From CBDHFQ01 sp965262565 (lineage in GTDB: Bacteria; Bacteroidota; Bacteroidia; J057), in contig CBDHFQ010000030.1 of the NCBI GenBank assembly GCA_965262565.1, positions 98,567 to 162,566 of the forward strand: a stretch of DNA of 64,000 bases, in the 5' to 3' direction. How positions within the stretch are numbered: the stretch's first letter is position 1; every line of letters begins with the position of its first letter. The notes beneath the pieces were generated by a model. It did not search any database. It had not been told where the DNA came from and was given only the letters and a program-made list of their open reading frames with translations. Shown here one piece after another: positions 46,961 through 56,091 of this stretch. Position numbers and translations under genes: made by a program.

Positions 46961-47047
46961 GGGTGGGTAGGAGCTAAGACCGGACCGATAGGGGAGTCCG
47001 AAAGGTATCGGTCAGTTGGAGGTCATTCGACCGGAAGCTGACGCCCC
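46961..47047. other. GC-rich, highly structured non-coding segment
   Basis: A GC-rich island in an AT-rich gap. Nested pairing is visible: GGGTG (46961-46965) with CGCCC (47042-47046), GACCGATA (46983-46990) with TATCGGTC (47006-47013) enclosing a CCGAAAGG tetraloop hairpin, and GTCAGT (47012-47017) with GCTGAC (47037-47042) enclosing GGTC-ATTC-GACC. An alternative CGGAC/GTCCG pairing competes with the second helix. It could be a structured RNA or the remnant of a mobile intron. Family not recognised. Confidence 0.4.
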
Positions 47048-47051
47048 AACA

Positions 47052-47081
47052 TAAAAGAGCCACCTTATACAGGCAGCTCTT
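47052..47081 (-). terminator. Intrinsic terminator after the SusD gene
   Basis: On the minus strand AAGAGCTGCC pairs with GGTGGCTCTT (10 bp, two G-U) around a 7-nt loop and is followed by TTAT. It lies about 35 bp beyond the SusD stop. Confidence 0.75.
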
Positions 47082-47115
47082 CTACTAAAATGATTAATGT
47101 TGGACAGGCTATGTT

Positions 47116-48504
47116 TTAGTATCCAGGATTTTGAGGAAACCCGGATGGATTGTTGTAAATCAATACCTGGGAGTTAGGAATAGGGAACAATAAATCATTC
47201 TGATCAATCGTAATTCCAATAGCTCCCATTGCTTCGATCGCTTGTCCTGTACGTAGCAGGTCAAACCATCTATGACCTTCTAAGGGAAGCTCTATTCTAC
47301 GCTCCAATAATACCGCATCTCTAAAGTCTGCCTGAGAAGCTAATTCAGCAGCTGTATATGCCGGTAATCCTGCACGAGTTCTTACCTGATTGAGAAAATC
47401 GAGCGCCTCTGCATTTCCGCCTCCTTGTTCATTTAATGCTTCAGCTGCCATTAGTAACACATCCGCATAACGCAATACGGGAAAATCAGTACCTACCGCG
47501 TTGAAAGAAGAAAGGGGCTCGAAATACTTCACGGGAACAACGGTAGCAGTTCCTTCTGGCGTAATTAACTCTAATAAGGCCGTACGATCGTCAGCTTCAT
47601 CAAGAATAGCTCTAAATTCTGGTTGAATCATATCTCCGATACCAGACCCGTAAAATAACCCATGATCTTCATCAGGATTATCTGCAGTAAAGACTATCGC
47701 AAATAGAATTTCGCTATTCTGTTCATTGGCTGGATCGAACACATCTGCTATGGTAGGCTGTAAGCTATACGTTCCAGAATTGATCACTGTTTGAAGGGTA
47801 GAAGCTGCTTCGCCATATTTCCCTTGTGTAAGAAATACTTTTCCCAATAGTCCACTGGCGGCACCGGAAGTAGCTCTCCCTTGTTCAGAAGCAGGATGAG
47901 AAGATGGTAGATTAGCAGCTGCAAATTGTAGGTCAGCCTCAATAGCAGCATATACTTCCGCCACAGAATTGCGTATGTGATCCTGTGATTCGGCCGTTCC
48001 ATCAGCTTGTAGGACCAAAGGAATCGCTCCCCATAATTGAACCGCATTGAAATAGCATAAGGCACGAATAAAGCGTACTTCTCCTTGATATTGGCTACTC
48101 AAAGAAGGGTCCAATTCTATATTTCCGATATTGTCCAAAACGATGTTACATCTGTAGATCGTCTGGTAGAATCTTTGCCATACGTCCTCAATAATCTCAT
48201 TGGCACTTCCTGCCAGAAATACATCGATGTTGAAGCGAATACCGGAACCTGCAGAGGGGTCATTGTCAAAAGCATTATCAGCGCGATATTCTGTCAAATC
48301 CTGTAAATCACGTCCACCATATAGATCTCCACTTTGTAAGGTAGAATAAGCAGCGTTGACAGCATTCAGCATATCGGCAGGGGTCTGGAAAAAGTTAGCT
48401 ACGTTAGGTTGAGAAATAGGAGCTAAGTCCAGAAAGTCCTCTTCACAAGAAGTAAATAAAAGGACTGCGATAAGAGATAAAACTATTTTTTTCATTTGAT
48501 GCAA
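47116..48504 (-). CDS. SusD/RagB family nutrient-binding lipoprotein
   Basis: A 462-residue lipoprotein; the lipobox is LLFTSCEEDF with Cys at about 20. The typical SusD N-terminus LDLAPISQPNVANFFQTPADMLNAVNAAYSTLQ and the C-terminal LLERRIELPLEGHRWFDLLRTGQ are present, with TPR-like helices between. SusD caps the SusC pore and captures glycans or peptides at the cell surface. It is encoded 13 bp downstream of SusC. No glycoside hydrolases are adjacent, so the substrate is unclear. The start could also be the ATG at 48495. Confidence 0.95.
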   Translation of the reverse strand: MHQMKKIVLSLIAVLLFTSCEEDFLDLAPISQPNVANFFQTPADMLNAVNAAYSTLQSGDLYGGRDLQDLTEYRADNAFDNDPSAGSGIRFNIDVFLAGSANEIIEDVWQRFYQTIYRCNIVLDNIGNIELDPSLSSQYQGEVRFIRALCYFNAVQLWGAIPLVLQADGTAESQDHIRNSVAEVYAAIEADLQFAAANLPSSHPASEQGRATSGAASGLLGKVFLTQGKYGEAASTLQTVINSGTYSLQPTIADVFDPANEQNSEILFAIVFTADNPDEDHGLFYGSGIGDMIQPEFRAILDEADDRTALLELITPEGTATVVPVKYFEPLSSFNAVGTDFPVLRYADVLLMAAEALNEQGGGNAEALDFLNQVRTRAGLPAYTAAELASQADFRDAVLLERRIELPLEGHRWFDLLRTGQAIEAMGAIGITIDQNDLLFPIPNSQVLIYNNPSGFPQNPGY

Positions 48505-48517
48505 TGTTTAAGCGGAA

Positions 48518-51500
48518 TTAGAATGATAGATTAACACCAAGCGTATAAGTTCTTGGAAGGGGATAAGAAGCGTAGTCCTCTCCAGGATTGAGGGCATTAT
48601 CAGGCCTGGCATTTACTTCAGGATTGTATCCTAAGTAATCAGTGAAGGTATAAGGGTTGAGCACTGAGAAGTATAATCTTAGGTTACTCATTCTCAATGT
48701 TTGCAGAATGGAGTTTGAGAAAGTGTATCCGACCGTAATATTACGGATTCTCAAATAAGTTCCATCTTCCAGGTGCCAGTTGGAGGTTTGTCCGTTAGAT
48801 CCGGTTTGAAGACGGTTAGCTCTGTTGGTTTGGCCATCTCCAGGCTGAGCTTCAGAAATCCATCTGTTTAATGCTCCGCGCATCAGGTTCATGTTTCCTT
48901 CCTGATTGTAGATATAGCGACGGAATAAATGAAGAATTTCGTTTCCATATACACCTTGCAATGCCATATTGAAATCGATCCCTTTGAACCCTAGATTTAC
49001 GCTGGCTCCATAAGTGAATTCCGGAAGGTAGTTTCCTTGGATTTCACGATCATTCGCAAAATTGATTTCTCCATCTCCATCAAGGTCTAAAAACTTAAGG
49101 TCGCCAGGACGAGCATTTCCTACACTTGGTAATCTATCTACTTCTTCCTGATTCATGAATACGCCATCATACACCGGATTGTAGTAAGAACCAATTGCTT
49201 CTCCTTCTGTGGTGATCCATTGGGCAGAACCTGTACCACCTCCTACGATAATCTGAGGAACGTTTTCAGGTAAGCTGGTTACTTCATTGTCATTTGTAGC
49301 GAAGTTAGCTGTAATGGCCCAGGTAAATGCATTGGAACGATCCTGAAAGGTTAACGCTGCTTCAAATCCTCTGTTTCTTACCTCTCCAATATTTCTCAAC
49401 TCAGAGGTAAAACCAGAAGACATAGCTACAGGAACGTTTAACAGAAGGTCTTCCGTATCAGCATTGTAATAATCCAATTCCATATAAATCGCATCGTTGA
49501 ACAACCCTACATCCACCCCAACATCGATCATAGTTGTTTTTTCCCAACGAAGATCAGGGTTACTCGGTGTAGAAGGAGCTAATCCTGATGCAATAGTATT
49601 TCCTCCTACGACATAATTAGTGAAGCCCAATAAACCGATAGATCCATAATTAGGAATCTGGAAGTTTCCTGTTTGACCGTAAGAAGCGCGTAACTTCAGA
49701 TTTGAGATAACACTGGAATTAACCAAGAAATCTTCTCCAGAAATTCTCCAGCCTAAAGAAGCGGATGGAAAGAATCCCCACTTATTATTATCTCCAAAAC
49801 GCGAAGATCCGTCTGCGCGGAAAGCAGCAGAAGCATAATACTTGTTATCGTAGTTATATTGGACACGAGCTAAAGCCGATAATAAAGACCATTCTTCTTC
49901 AAAAGAGGAACCTCCTGTAACCTGGCCTGCATTCAAGGTGGGAACGAGGTCATTAGGGAAATCGGTAGCTTGCAATTCCTTGCTATTAAAATTTTCCTTT
50001 TGAGAAGAGAAACCTGCAATCGCATTAATATTGTGCTTTCCGAATGCAGTATTATAGGTCAATAAGTTTTCCACCAGCCAGTTAAGCGTAAAACGCGAAC
50101 GAGCAAAAGCTAATGGATTTCTTGGACCTGAAACGCCACGCTCTTCCACAAAAGAAGGCCAGAAGTAATCTCTTTCAAAGTTGTTGATGTCCAATCCTAC
50201 ACTCAATCTATAGGTTAGATTATCAAGGATGCTATATTCTGCATAAGTATTACCTAAAAGGCGAAGGTGATCCAGATTATCCTGAATTTCATTAGCTAAT
50301 GCTACAGGATTCACGGCATCAGTCATAGCAAATCCCCATGCATTCGCACCGAAATTATACGATTCATCATCATTAAACACGGGCCAGATAGGAGAAATAT
50401 GAAGAGCTAATCCAATGACACCATGATCCCACCACGGTCCTTCTGAATTGACTAAATCGTGTTGAGTATAAGTAGGATTGATATTTAGGCCCACTTTCAA
50501 TTTCCCAGTAGTGAGGTCCATGTTGAAGCGAGCACTATAGCGCTCAAATCCTGAGCTGATGACTAATCCTTCTTGATCCATATATTCACCTGATGCGTAA
50601 TAACGGAAATTTTGGGTTCCTCCGGCTACAGAAACTGTATGGCTTTGAATAGAAGCAGTACGAAAGATTTCATCTTGCCAATCCGTATCTGTCAATCCTT
50701 GTACACCATCTAAGTAAGGCTGTACCTCAGGAGGAATCAAGCCTGCAGGAACCGTAGAAAGACCTGCCGCTGCAAATTTAGCTTCTCTCTCCTCGTTCGT
50801 ATCCGTATCGAGTCCATTGGGAACCCTGTCTTTATAAGTATTATTACGGCCTTCGAAGTTTAGCTGTGCCCACTCATAGGCGTTCAACATATCGTAACGC
50901 GTAGAAGTCTCCTGTAACCCATAATATCCATTGTAACTGAAAGTAGCTTTTCCTAAAGCTCCTTTTTTAGTAGTGATCAATACCACACCATTAGATCCAC
51001 GAGATCCATAAATAGCAGCAGCAGAAGCATCTTTTAATACCTGAATAGACTCGATGTCATTAGGATTCAAAGTACTTAGTACGTTGATAGGTTGCTCGGC
51101 ATAAAGCCCTCTACCTACGTTGATATCACCTGTAGCACGCGCATTGTCGTTGGATACAGGTACCCCATCGATTACATATAAAGGATCATTACCCGCGGTA
51201 ATAGAACCTACCCCTCTTACGCGAATAGAGACACCCGCTCCAGGAGAACCAGAAGTTTGCTGTACTTGTACCCCAGCTAGCTTACCGATAAGTGCCTGAT
51301 CAAAAGAGTTAACAGGAAAATCCTGAATATCTTTAGCGTCGATAGTAACAACCGCTGTAGTAAGGTCTTGCTTTCTTTGCTGACCATATCCAATAACTAC
51401 GACTTCATCCAGGTTTAAAGGATCGACCCCCAACGCAATATTGAATTCCGTATTATTGCCTATAGGAACCTCCATAGTCTGGTATCCAATAAAAGAAACG

Positions 51501-51745
51501 ATCAAGGTCTCTGCATCATCGGGAGCTGTCATCGTAAATTTTCCTTCAATATCAGAGTAAGCCCCAATATTGGTTCCTTTGACAATGATGGTAGCTCCAG
51601 AAATGGGCTCGTCGGTTTGTTCATCCGTGATGGTTCCGCTAAGTACTTTTTCCAGGTCTTCAATAGCGTGACCCATCATAGGCAAAAGCCCTAACAGCAG
51701 GATAGCCATACTTGTTAGAGTTGCTCGTAGTAAACTTTTACTCAT
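48518..51745 (-). CDS. SusC/RagA family TonB-linked outer-membrane transporter
   Basis: A 1075-residue transporter. Signal peptide at about 1-27, then a carboxypeptidase-regulatory-like domain (VLSGTITDEQTDEPISGATI), the family box DEVVVIGYGQQRKQDL near 115, a plug with VRGVGSITAGNDPLYVIDGVP and ILKDASAAAIYGSRGSNGVVLITTKKG, and a long barrel ending in YTLGVNLSF. It imports oligomers across the outer membrane with the SusD partner, using TonB energy. On the minus strand a TAACTTTTG near 51798-51790 resembles a promoter box with one extra base. Confidence 0.96.
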   Translation of the reverse strand: MSKSLLRATLTSMAILLLGLLPMMGHAIEDLEKVLSGTITDEQTDEPISGATIIVKGTNIGAYSDIEGKFTMTAPDDAETLIVSFIGYQTMEVPIGNNTEFNIALGVDPLNLDEVVVIGYGQQRKQDLTTAVVTIDAKDIQDFPVNSFDQALIGKLAGVQVQQTSGSPGAGVSIRVRGVGSITAGNDPLYVIDGVPVSNDNARATGDINVGRGLYAEQPINVLSTLNPNDIESIQVLKDASAAAIYGSRGSNGVVLITTKKGALGKATFSYNGYYGLQETSTRYDMLNAYEWAQLNFEGRNNTYKDRVPNGLDTDTNEEREAKFAAAGLSTVPAGLIPPEVQPYLDGVQGLTDTDWQDEIFRTASIQSHTVSVAGGTQNFRYYASGEYMDQEGLVISSGFERYSARFNMDLTTGKLKVGLNINPTYTQHDLVNSEGPWWDHGVIGLALHISPIWPVFNDDESYNFGANAWGFAMTDAVNPVALANEIQDNLDHLRLLGNTYAEYSILDNLTYRLSVGLDINNFERDYFWPSFVEERGVSGPRNPLAFARSRFTLNWLVENLLTYNTAFGKHNINAIAGFSSQKENFNSKELQATDFPNDLVPTLNAGQVTGGSSFEEEWSLLSALARVQYNYDNKYYASAAFRADGSSRFGDNNKWGFFPSASLGWRISGEDFLVNSSVISNLKLRASYGQTGNFQIPNYGSIGLLGFTNYVVGGNTIASGLAPSTPSNPDLRWEKTTMIDVGVDVGLFNDAIYMELDYYNADTEDLLLNVPVAMSSGFTSELRNIGEVRNRGFEAALTFQDRSNAFTWAITANFATNDNEVTSLPENVPQIIVGGGTGSAQWITTEGEAIGSYYNPVYDGVFMNQEEVDRLPSVGNARPGDLKFLDLDGDGEINFANDREIQGNYLPEFTYGASVNLGFKGIDFNMALQGVYGNEILHLFRRYIYNQEGNMNLMRGALNRWISEAQPGDGQTNRANRLQTGSNGQTSNWHLEDGTYLRIRNITVGYTFSNSILQTLRMSNLRLYFSVLNPYTFTDYLGYNPEVNARPDNALNPGEDYASYPLPRTYTLGVNLSF

Positions 51746-52065
51746 GTGTTGAATGTTTGAAAGTGACTGTTATTATTCACGCATAATTGCAAAAGTTAAG
51801 TTATCAGGACTTTAACTCCTTGTAAATTTTTGTGAAAATTATTCATATTCAGTGATTTATAACCAATTAACAGCAGGAAAGTCCACTTTTTGGAAAGATG
51901 GAAAAGGGGGCAACGTTTGGTATGTGAATTTAACTGATGAGATATTTTAAATAATAGTTAGCTTTGTGTCATCCCTGAATATCCGCTATGTTACGCTTTT
52001 GTTAGAAGGATATTTTCTATAGAGATATGACAATATTTAGGGTAAGCAGATTGAGGTAAGGATTT
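51746..52065. other. 320-bp divergent regulatory region
   Basis: It separates SusC (minus strand) and the kinase-like gene (plus strand). It holds TAGCTTTG at 51959-51966 on the plus strand (TAnnTTTG match, 99 nt before the kinase-like ATG) and the imperfect minus-strand box described for SusC. No regulator gene (ECF sigma/anti-sigma) accompanies the SusCD pair here. Confidence 0.4.
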
Positions 52066-52890
52066 ATGAATGTCCAATTATTAACACTGGAAGATAAGCG
52101 ATACACACCAGAAGAACACTTAAATCGCATCGGGGTCATTTTTGCCCAATTTGATCAACGCACACAAGATTCTGGCAATCTCTCTTTTTCTGCTGAGATC
52201 CATCATAAGAAGTACTTTATTAAAACAGCTGGCCATAACAAGTCAAAGCATACATTATCCCATCGTGAAAGAGTACTCTTATTAGACAATGCATCAAAGA
52301 TATATAGGGAAATATCTCATCCTTTATTGCCTGCTTATCACGGTTCTTTACAAACTGCCTGGGGTACCGCATTAGTGTTTGATTGGGTAGAGGGGGAATT
52401 GATTTATACGGCTAAAGAGCATCGAAATAATGAAAAGAGTGCTTATGTCAGAATGAAACATTTAGCATATGAGGATAATATAGCTTTCTTAGGTCAGGTG
52501 ATAGATTTGCATGTTCAGTTGGCTTCTAGGGGATGGCTTGCGCATGATTTTTACGATGGGAGCATTATATATCATTTTGAATCGCATACAACATATGTCA
52601 TAGATCTCGATCATTATCACAAGGGACCGGAAGTCAATGTATCGGGTAAGCGGTTTGGCTCATCCAGGTTTATGGCACCCGAGGAGTTGCTGCAGGGAGC
52701 CACTATCAATGAACAAACAACAGTCTATAATTTGGGAAAGTTGTGTGAACAATTTTTGAATATAGATGCGCTAGGAGAAAAAAAAGATCCCGTTATAGCA
52801 TTAATCAATAAAGCTGTAGCAGAGAAAAAGGAAGATAGGCCTCAAACTGTAGAGGCTTTTTGGGAAGCATGGAAAAACCTGCTGAAATAA
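52066..52890 (+). CDS. Protein-kinase-like fold protein
   Basis: A 274-residue cytosolic protein with a reduced kinase domain. The candidate ATP-anchoring Lys53 is in KYFIKT, and the catalytic-loop equivalent is WLAHDFYDGSIIY (Asp161). The DFG position reads VIDLDHY (Asp180/Asp182), and GSSRFMAPEEL near 198-208 matches the activation-segment end (APE). The DFYDGS/GSSRFMAPEE pattern recalls a group of Firmicutes kinase-like proteins, so the gene may be horizontally acquired (inference). The substrate could be protein or small molecule. Confidence 0.78.
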   Translation: MNVQLLTLEDKRYTPEEHLNRIGVIFAQFDQRTQDSGNLSFSAEIHHKKYFIKTAGHNKSKHTLSHRERVLLLDNASKIYREISHPLLPAYHGSLQTAWGTALVFDWVEGELIYTAKEHRNNEKSAYVRMKHLAYEDNIAFLGQVIDLHVQLASRGWLAHDFYDGSIIYHFESHTTYVIDLDHYHKGPEVNVSGKRFGSSRFMAPEELLQGATINEQTTVYNLGKLCEQFLNIDALGEKKDPVIALINKAVAEKKEDRPQTVEAFWEAWKNLLK

Positions 52891-52941
52891 TGAGATTGAA
52901 TTTTATGAGTGGATGCTAGTATTTCGTACCAATGCGTAGAT

Positions 52942-54864
52942 TCACTTTCCCTCTTCCATCTCCACCTTCATAATAGGCAAACGAATCATGGAAGGATACG
53001 CTGCACTATGATGAATCACATTATGCGCAATGACCCCCTCGTGTTCATCAACATTATTCCCTCCAGTATTCAAATTGCGGGTGAATCTAGGAAAATTACT
53101 ACTCGACACCTCTATACGAATGCGATGACCTTCAGCAAAATAATTACTTGTAGCCATAGGAGTAAGTGCCAATGGGTAAACTTCCCCTTCTTCCATAAAC
53201 ACTTCTTTATCATAGCCCTCACGATAACGCACACGCTGAATGGTCTCATCCAGATTATAAGCGCGACCGTCGGGATATACATCGATCAACTTCACCGTAA
53301 CATCCGTATCCTTAGCATCAGAAGAAACATATAAGGTCGTCTCAATAAATCCCGTCACTTCTACGCCTTCCGTTAGGGGTTCTGAGGTATACACCAAAAT
53401 ATCATGCCTGGTTTCCTGCTGGCGTTGATCAAAAGCCCCTCCCTTAATGGCATTTCCTGTACAACAAACATTTCCCCCATATGACATCACCGGATTCATG
53501 GGATCATAAGTAAATCGATCAGGAGGAGTATCTTGGTCGGGCTTTTCTTCGCTCAATGTGCCATCTCCGAACAAACTATTGGCATTCCCTCCGCTTCCAA
53601 GATAAAAGCTTGTCATTTCGGCAGCTTTGGGAGGCCATTGATCCGCTTGTTGCCACTTGTTCAATCCCATCGTATAATATTGGACCCGAGGGGTACGCTC
53701 TTTGAAGCCATTTTCTTTTCCCTTAAGCCAATAATCAAACCAATCGTACACCTGCTCATCGTAATTCAATCGTGCGTCTCCGATATTTCTCTCTCCTACA
53801 ATCGTTTCTTCTGTAGCGCGTTTATAAGCACAATGAAGCGTAGGGGCAATAACCAGGTATTGATTATCAGCTATTTCGGAATCCTCAATATTATTTCTGA
53901 CGTGGTTAAAAAGGGCCAAATTAGGACTAATAGATACATCATACCAGGAGCAAAACCAAAAGCTGGGAACCCCAAATCCCATATCATCGTGATAAAGACC
54001 TCCTTGATACCAATCCGGATCATTCGGCTTGCGTTGGATCATTTTATCGTATATCTCCGTTTTTCCGTGGATATTGTTAAGAATATCTGAAACGGGAAGA
54101 TGTGCCAACGCTTCCGACATATCCACCGGAGGATTCTCTGGTGCTAAATCGTAAAAGCGAGAAATGCGAATCAGATCTTCTTGCGTTGCTCCTTCGGGAA
54201 TCCGAGGCTTGAATGTATCATGCTCTACCCCATACAGCCATGCGGTAAATAACATTTGCTGAGCACCTCCTCTATACCAATTTCCCTGTTCGTAATAATC
54301 GCCTACTCTTCCTACTCCTGCGCCAAATCCTTGGGGAACCATAGCCGCATGGGCAGGATGATCTAAAGCTGCTACCGCCATTTGCCATTCTGCTGTCGAA
54401 GAACAACCATAAGTGGCAATTTTTCCATTGCTCCACGGCTGATCCTTCATCCAGCTAAATGCATCATATCCATCCGTAAGCGGAACCCCCAAAATATCCC
54501 ATTCTCCTTCCGAAAAATAGCGCCCTCTTTCATTTTGTACGACATACGCATACCCTCGTTGGACGGCTTCATAAGCACGCTGGGCAGTGCGAGTGGTTTG
54601 TTCTCCATCTCGCCATGTATTGAAATTGTATGGGGTTCGACTGAAAATGATGGGAACTGGTTCATCCGTTTTTGGCCGATAAATATCTGTAGCTAGCCGA
54701 ACCCCATCTCGCATGGGCATCATAACTTTCTCTTCAATGATAGCATTAGCAGCTAATTTTTCCCAGATATCCTCAGCAGATTGGGCAGGTAAGGTAAGTG
54801 TTCCTAACTGCCAACATATAGCCAGCAAAAACAATCGATAATATTTAGCGCGAAAGTGAGTCAT
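52942..54864 (-). CDS. CocE/NonD family hydrolase (X-Pro dipeptidyl-peptidase-like)
   Basis: A 640-residue exported alpha/beta hydrolase with a signal peptide ending LPAQ. The domain opens with VMMPMRDGVRLATDIYRPK, then PIIFSRTPYN. The nucleophile elbow is in YGCSSTAEWQMAVAALDHPAHAAMV (Ser after GC/GCS), where GxSYxG is usual. The C-terminal jelly-roll PepX_C domain starts near 440 (EVTGFIETTLYVSSDAKDTDVTVKL). Such enzymes cleave acyl or glutaryl groups or X-Pro peptides. Its substrate is not indicated by neighbours. Confidence 0.9.
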   Translation of the reverse strand: MTHFRAKYYRLFLLAICWQLGTLTLPAQSAEDIWEKLAANAIIEEKVMMPMRDGVRLATDIYRPKTDEPVPIIFSRTPYNFNTWRDGEQTTRTAQRAYEAVQRGYAYVVQNERGRYFSEGEWDILGVPLTDGYDAFSWMKDQPWSNGKIATYGCSSTAEWQMAVAALDHPAHAAMVPQGFGAGVGRVGDYYEQGNWYRGGAQQMLFTAWLYGVEHDTFKPRIPEGATQEDLIRISRFYDLAPENPPVDMSEALAHLPVSDILNNIHGKTEIYDKMIQRKPNDPDWYQGGLYHDDMGFGVPSFWFCSWYDVSISPNLALFNHVRNNIEDSEIADNQYLVIAPTLHCAYKRATEETIVGERNIGDARLNYDEQVYDWFDYWLKGKENGFKERTPRVQYYTMGLNKWQQADQWPPKAAEMTSFYLGSGGNANSLFGDGTLSEEKPDQDTPPDRFTYDPMNPVMSYGGNVCCTGNAIKGGAFDQRQQETRHDILVYTSEPLTEGVEVTGFIETTLYVSSDAKDTDVTVKLIDVYPDGRAYNLDETIQRVRYREGYDKEVFMEEGEVYPLALTPMATSNYFAEGHRIRIEVSSSNFPRFTRNLNTGGNNVDEHEGVIAHNVIHHSAAYPSMIRLPIMKVEMEEGK

Positions 54865-55019
54865 GGTGTAGGCCTAATTGAATAAATGATAAATAAGATA
54901 CAAAATTTCCTTAGGTTCGAATAATCTCAATAGGTCAAAAAACTATTTCTGGTGCTTATGCTGGATATAAAGGGAGAAAGTTTGCATTTTTATTCCTCAC
55001 CCAATAAATATCAACCACT

Positions 55020-55715
55020 ATGAAATCTACTTTGCTCGCTATTAGCTTTCTATTTTGCTTTTTGTTCAGCTACGCTCAGGATCAGGCTGAAGGCGACTTC
55101 ACCTCCCTATTTGATGGAAGCTCGCTGGGAGGCTGGACCGCTTCCACTGAAAATCCTGGTTCCTTTTTTGTTGAAGAGGGAAAACTCGTCAGTAAAGGAG
55201 GTCGTGCACACCTATTTTACACTGGGGAGGTAGGAAGTGCTGACTTTAAGAATTTTGAATTGAAGCTCAAGGTCATGACCACGGCGAACTCTAACTCTGG
55301 CGTTTACTTTCATACCGAATACCAGGAAGAAGGCTGGCCCAGTGAAGGATTCGAAGCCCAGGTCAATTCTACCCACACCGATCCCAAGAAAACAGGTAGT
55401 TTATATGGGGTGGTAAATGTATTTGCGCCTGGAGCTGATGAAGAAGCTTTTGGTGCACGTGTCGCAGAAAATAGAGAGATCTTTTTATACCAACCAAAAG
55501 CACCTTCTACCGACGGGGAATGGTTCGACTATCATATTACCGTACAGGATAAGCACATCGTCATTAAAGTGGATGGCAAAACGATGGTAGACTGGCACCA
55601 ACCTAACGACTGGAGCAAAGATCGTCGAATAGGTCATGGAACAGTGGGTATTCAGGCACACGATCCCAATAGCACGACTTATTATAAAGATATTCAAATA
55701 AAAGTGTTGGATTAA
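55020..55715 (+). CDS. Exported DUF1080 (3-keto-disaccharide hydrolase-type) protein
   Basis: A 231-residue protein with a signal peptide (MKSTLLAISFLFCFLFSYAQ). The single DUF1080 domain is a concanavalin-like beta-sandwich with hallmark FTSLFDGSSLGGWTAS near the start, FELKLKVMTTANSNSGVYFHTEY, GFEAQVNSTHTDPKKTGSLYGV and IGIQAHDPNS-type ending. Members bind or hydrolyse sugars such as 3-keto-glycosides. It is followed by a hairpin terminator. Confidence 0.9.
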   Translation: MKSTLLAISFLFCFLFSYAQDQAEGDFTSLFDGSSLGGWTASTENPGSFFVEEGKLVSKGGRAHLFYTGEVGSADFKNFELKLKVMTTANSNSGVYFHTEYQEEGWPSEGFEAQVNSTHTDPKKTGSLYGVVNVFAPGADEEAFGARVAENREIFLYQPKAPSTDGEWFDYHITVQDKHIVIKVDGKTMVDWHQPNDWSKDRRIGHGTVGIQAHDPNSTTYYKDIQIKVLD

Positions 55716-56091
55716 GCAAGAGGGGCCTTGATGGGCCAACTTTTTTATTGAGCGAGAATGGCTTCTGGGCCTAAATGAAAAGATGAATAAGGCTCGCCTT
55801 TGATAAAAGGCGGGCCTTTATCTTTGGAATTTTACATAAATGCCCGGAAATCTTACATATGTCTGACCATTTATTCTGTCTATTTATCACTTCATTCTTC
55901 AAAAATTCCCAAAAAGGTAACATATGTAAGAAAAATCCATTTTTCGTACTACCTTGCATATGTCGACTAAGGAAAAACATTAATTAAAACAACTTCCTCA
56001 TCGATTTCCTCCCCCAGTTTCCTCTCTGTCAATGCCAACAATGAAAATTGACATTATTATTACTTGAAACATTTTATATCTAATCAGAGCA
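55716..56091. other. 376-bp intergenic region with terminators and inverted repeats
   Basis: Directly after the DUF1080 gene is a weak GGCC/GGCC hairpin followed by ACTTTTTTATT (about 55723-55750), then the strong hairpin at 55789-55818. Further on, TCTTACATATG (55851-55861) and CATATGTAAGA (55921-55931) are perfect inverted repeats, and CATATGTC recurs at 55856 and 55957. These may be operator sites for the T9SS cargo gene. Confidence 0.45.
55789..55818 (+). terminator. Strong hairpin terminator after the DUF1080 gene
   Basis: AAGGCTCGCCTTT (55789-55801) pairs with AAAGGCGGGCCTT (55806-55818) over 13 bp (one G-U) around a GATA loop. The U-tract is weak on the plus strand (TATCTTTGG). T-rich sequence also flanks the other side, so it may act on both strands. 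Confidence 0.65.

Noticed and set aside
53533..54090. A 185-codon plus-strand open frame opposite the CocE-type hydrolase
   Set aside because: It lies wholly within a well-supported hydrolase gene and has no recognisable motif; the neighbouring frame at 52909-53334 is the same case.
55771..55980. A 69-codon minus-strand frame in the gap before the T9SS cargo gene
   Set aside because: It runs through the strong terminator hairpin and the CATATG repeats, and its protein has no recognisable features.
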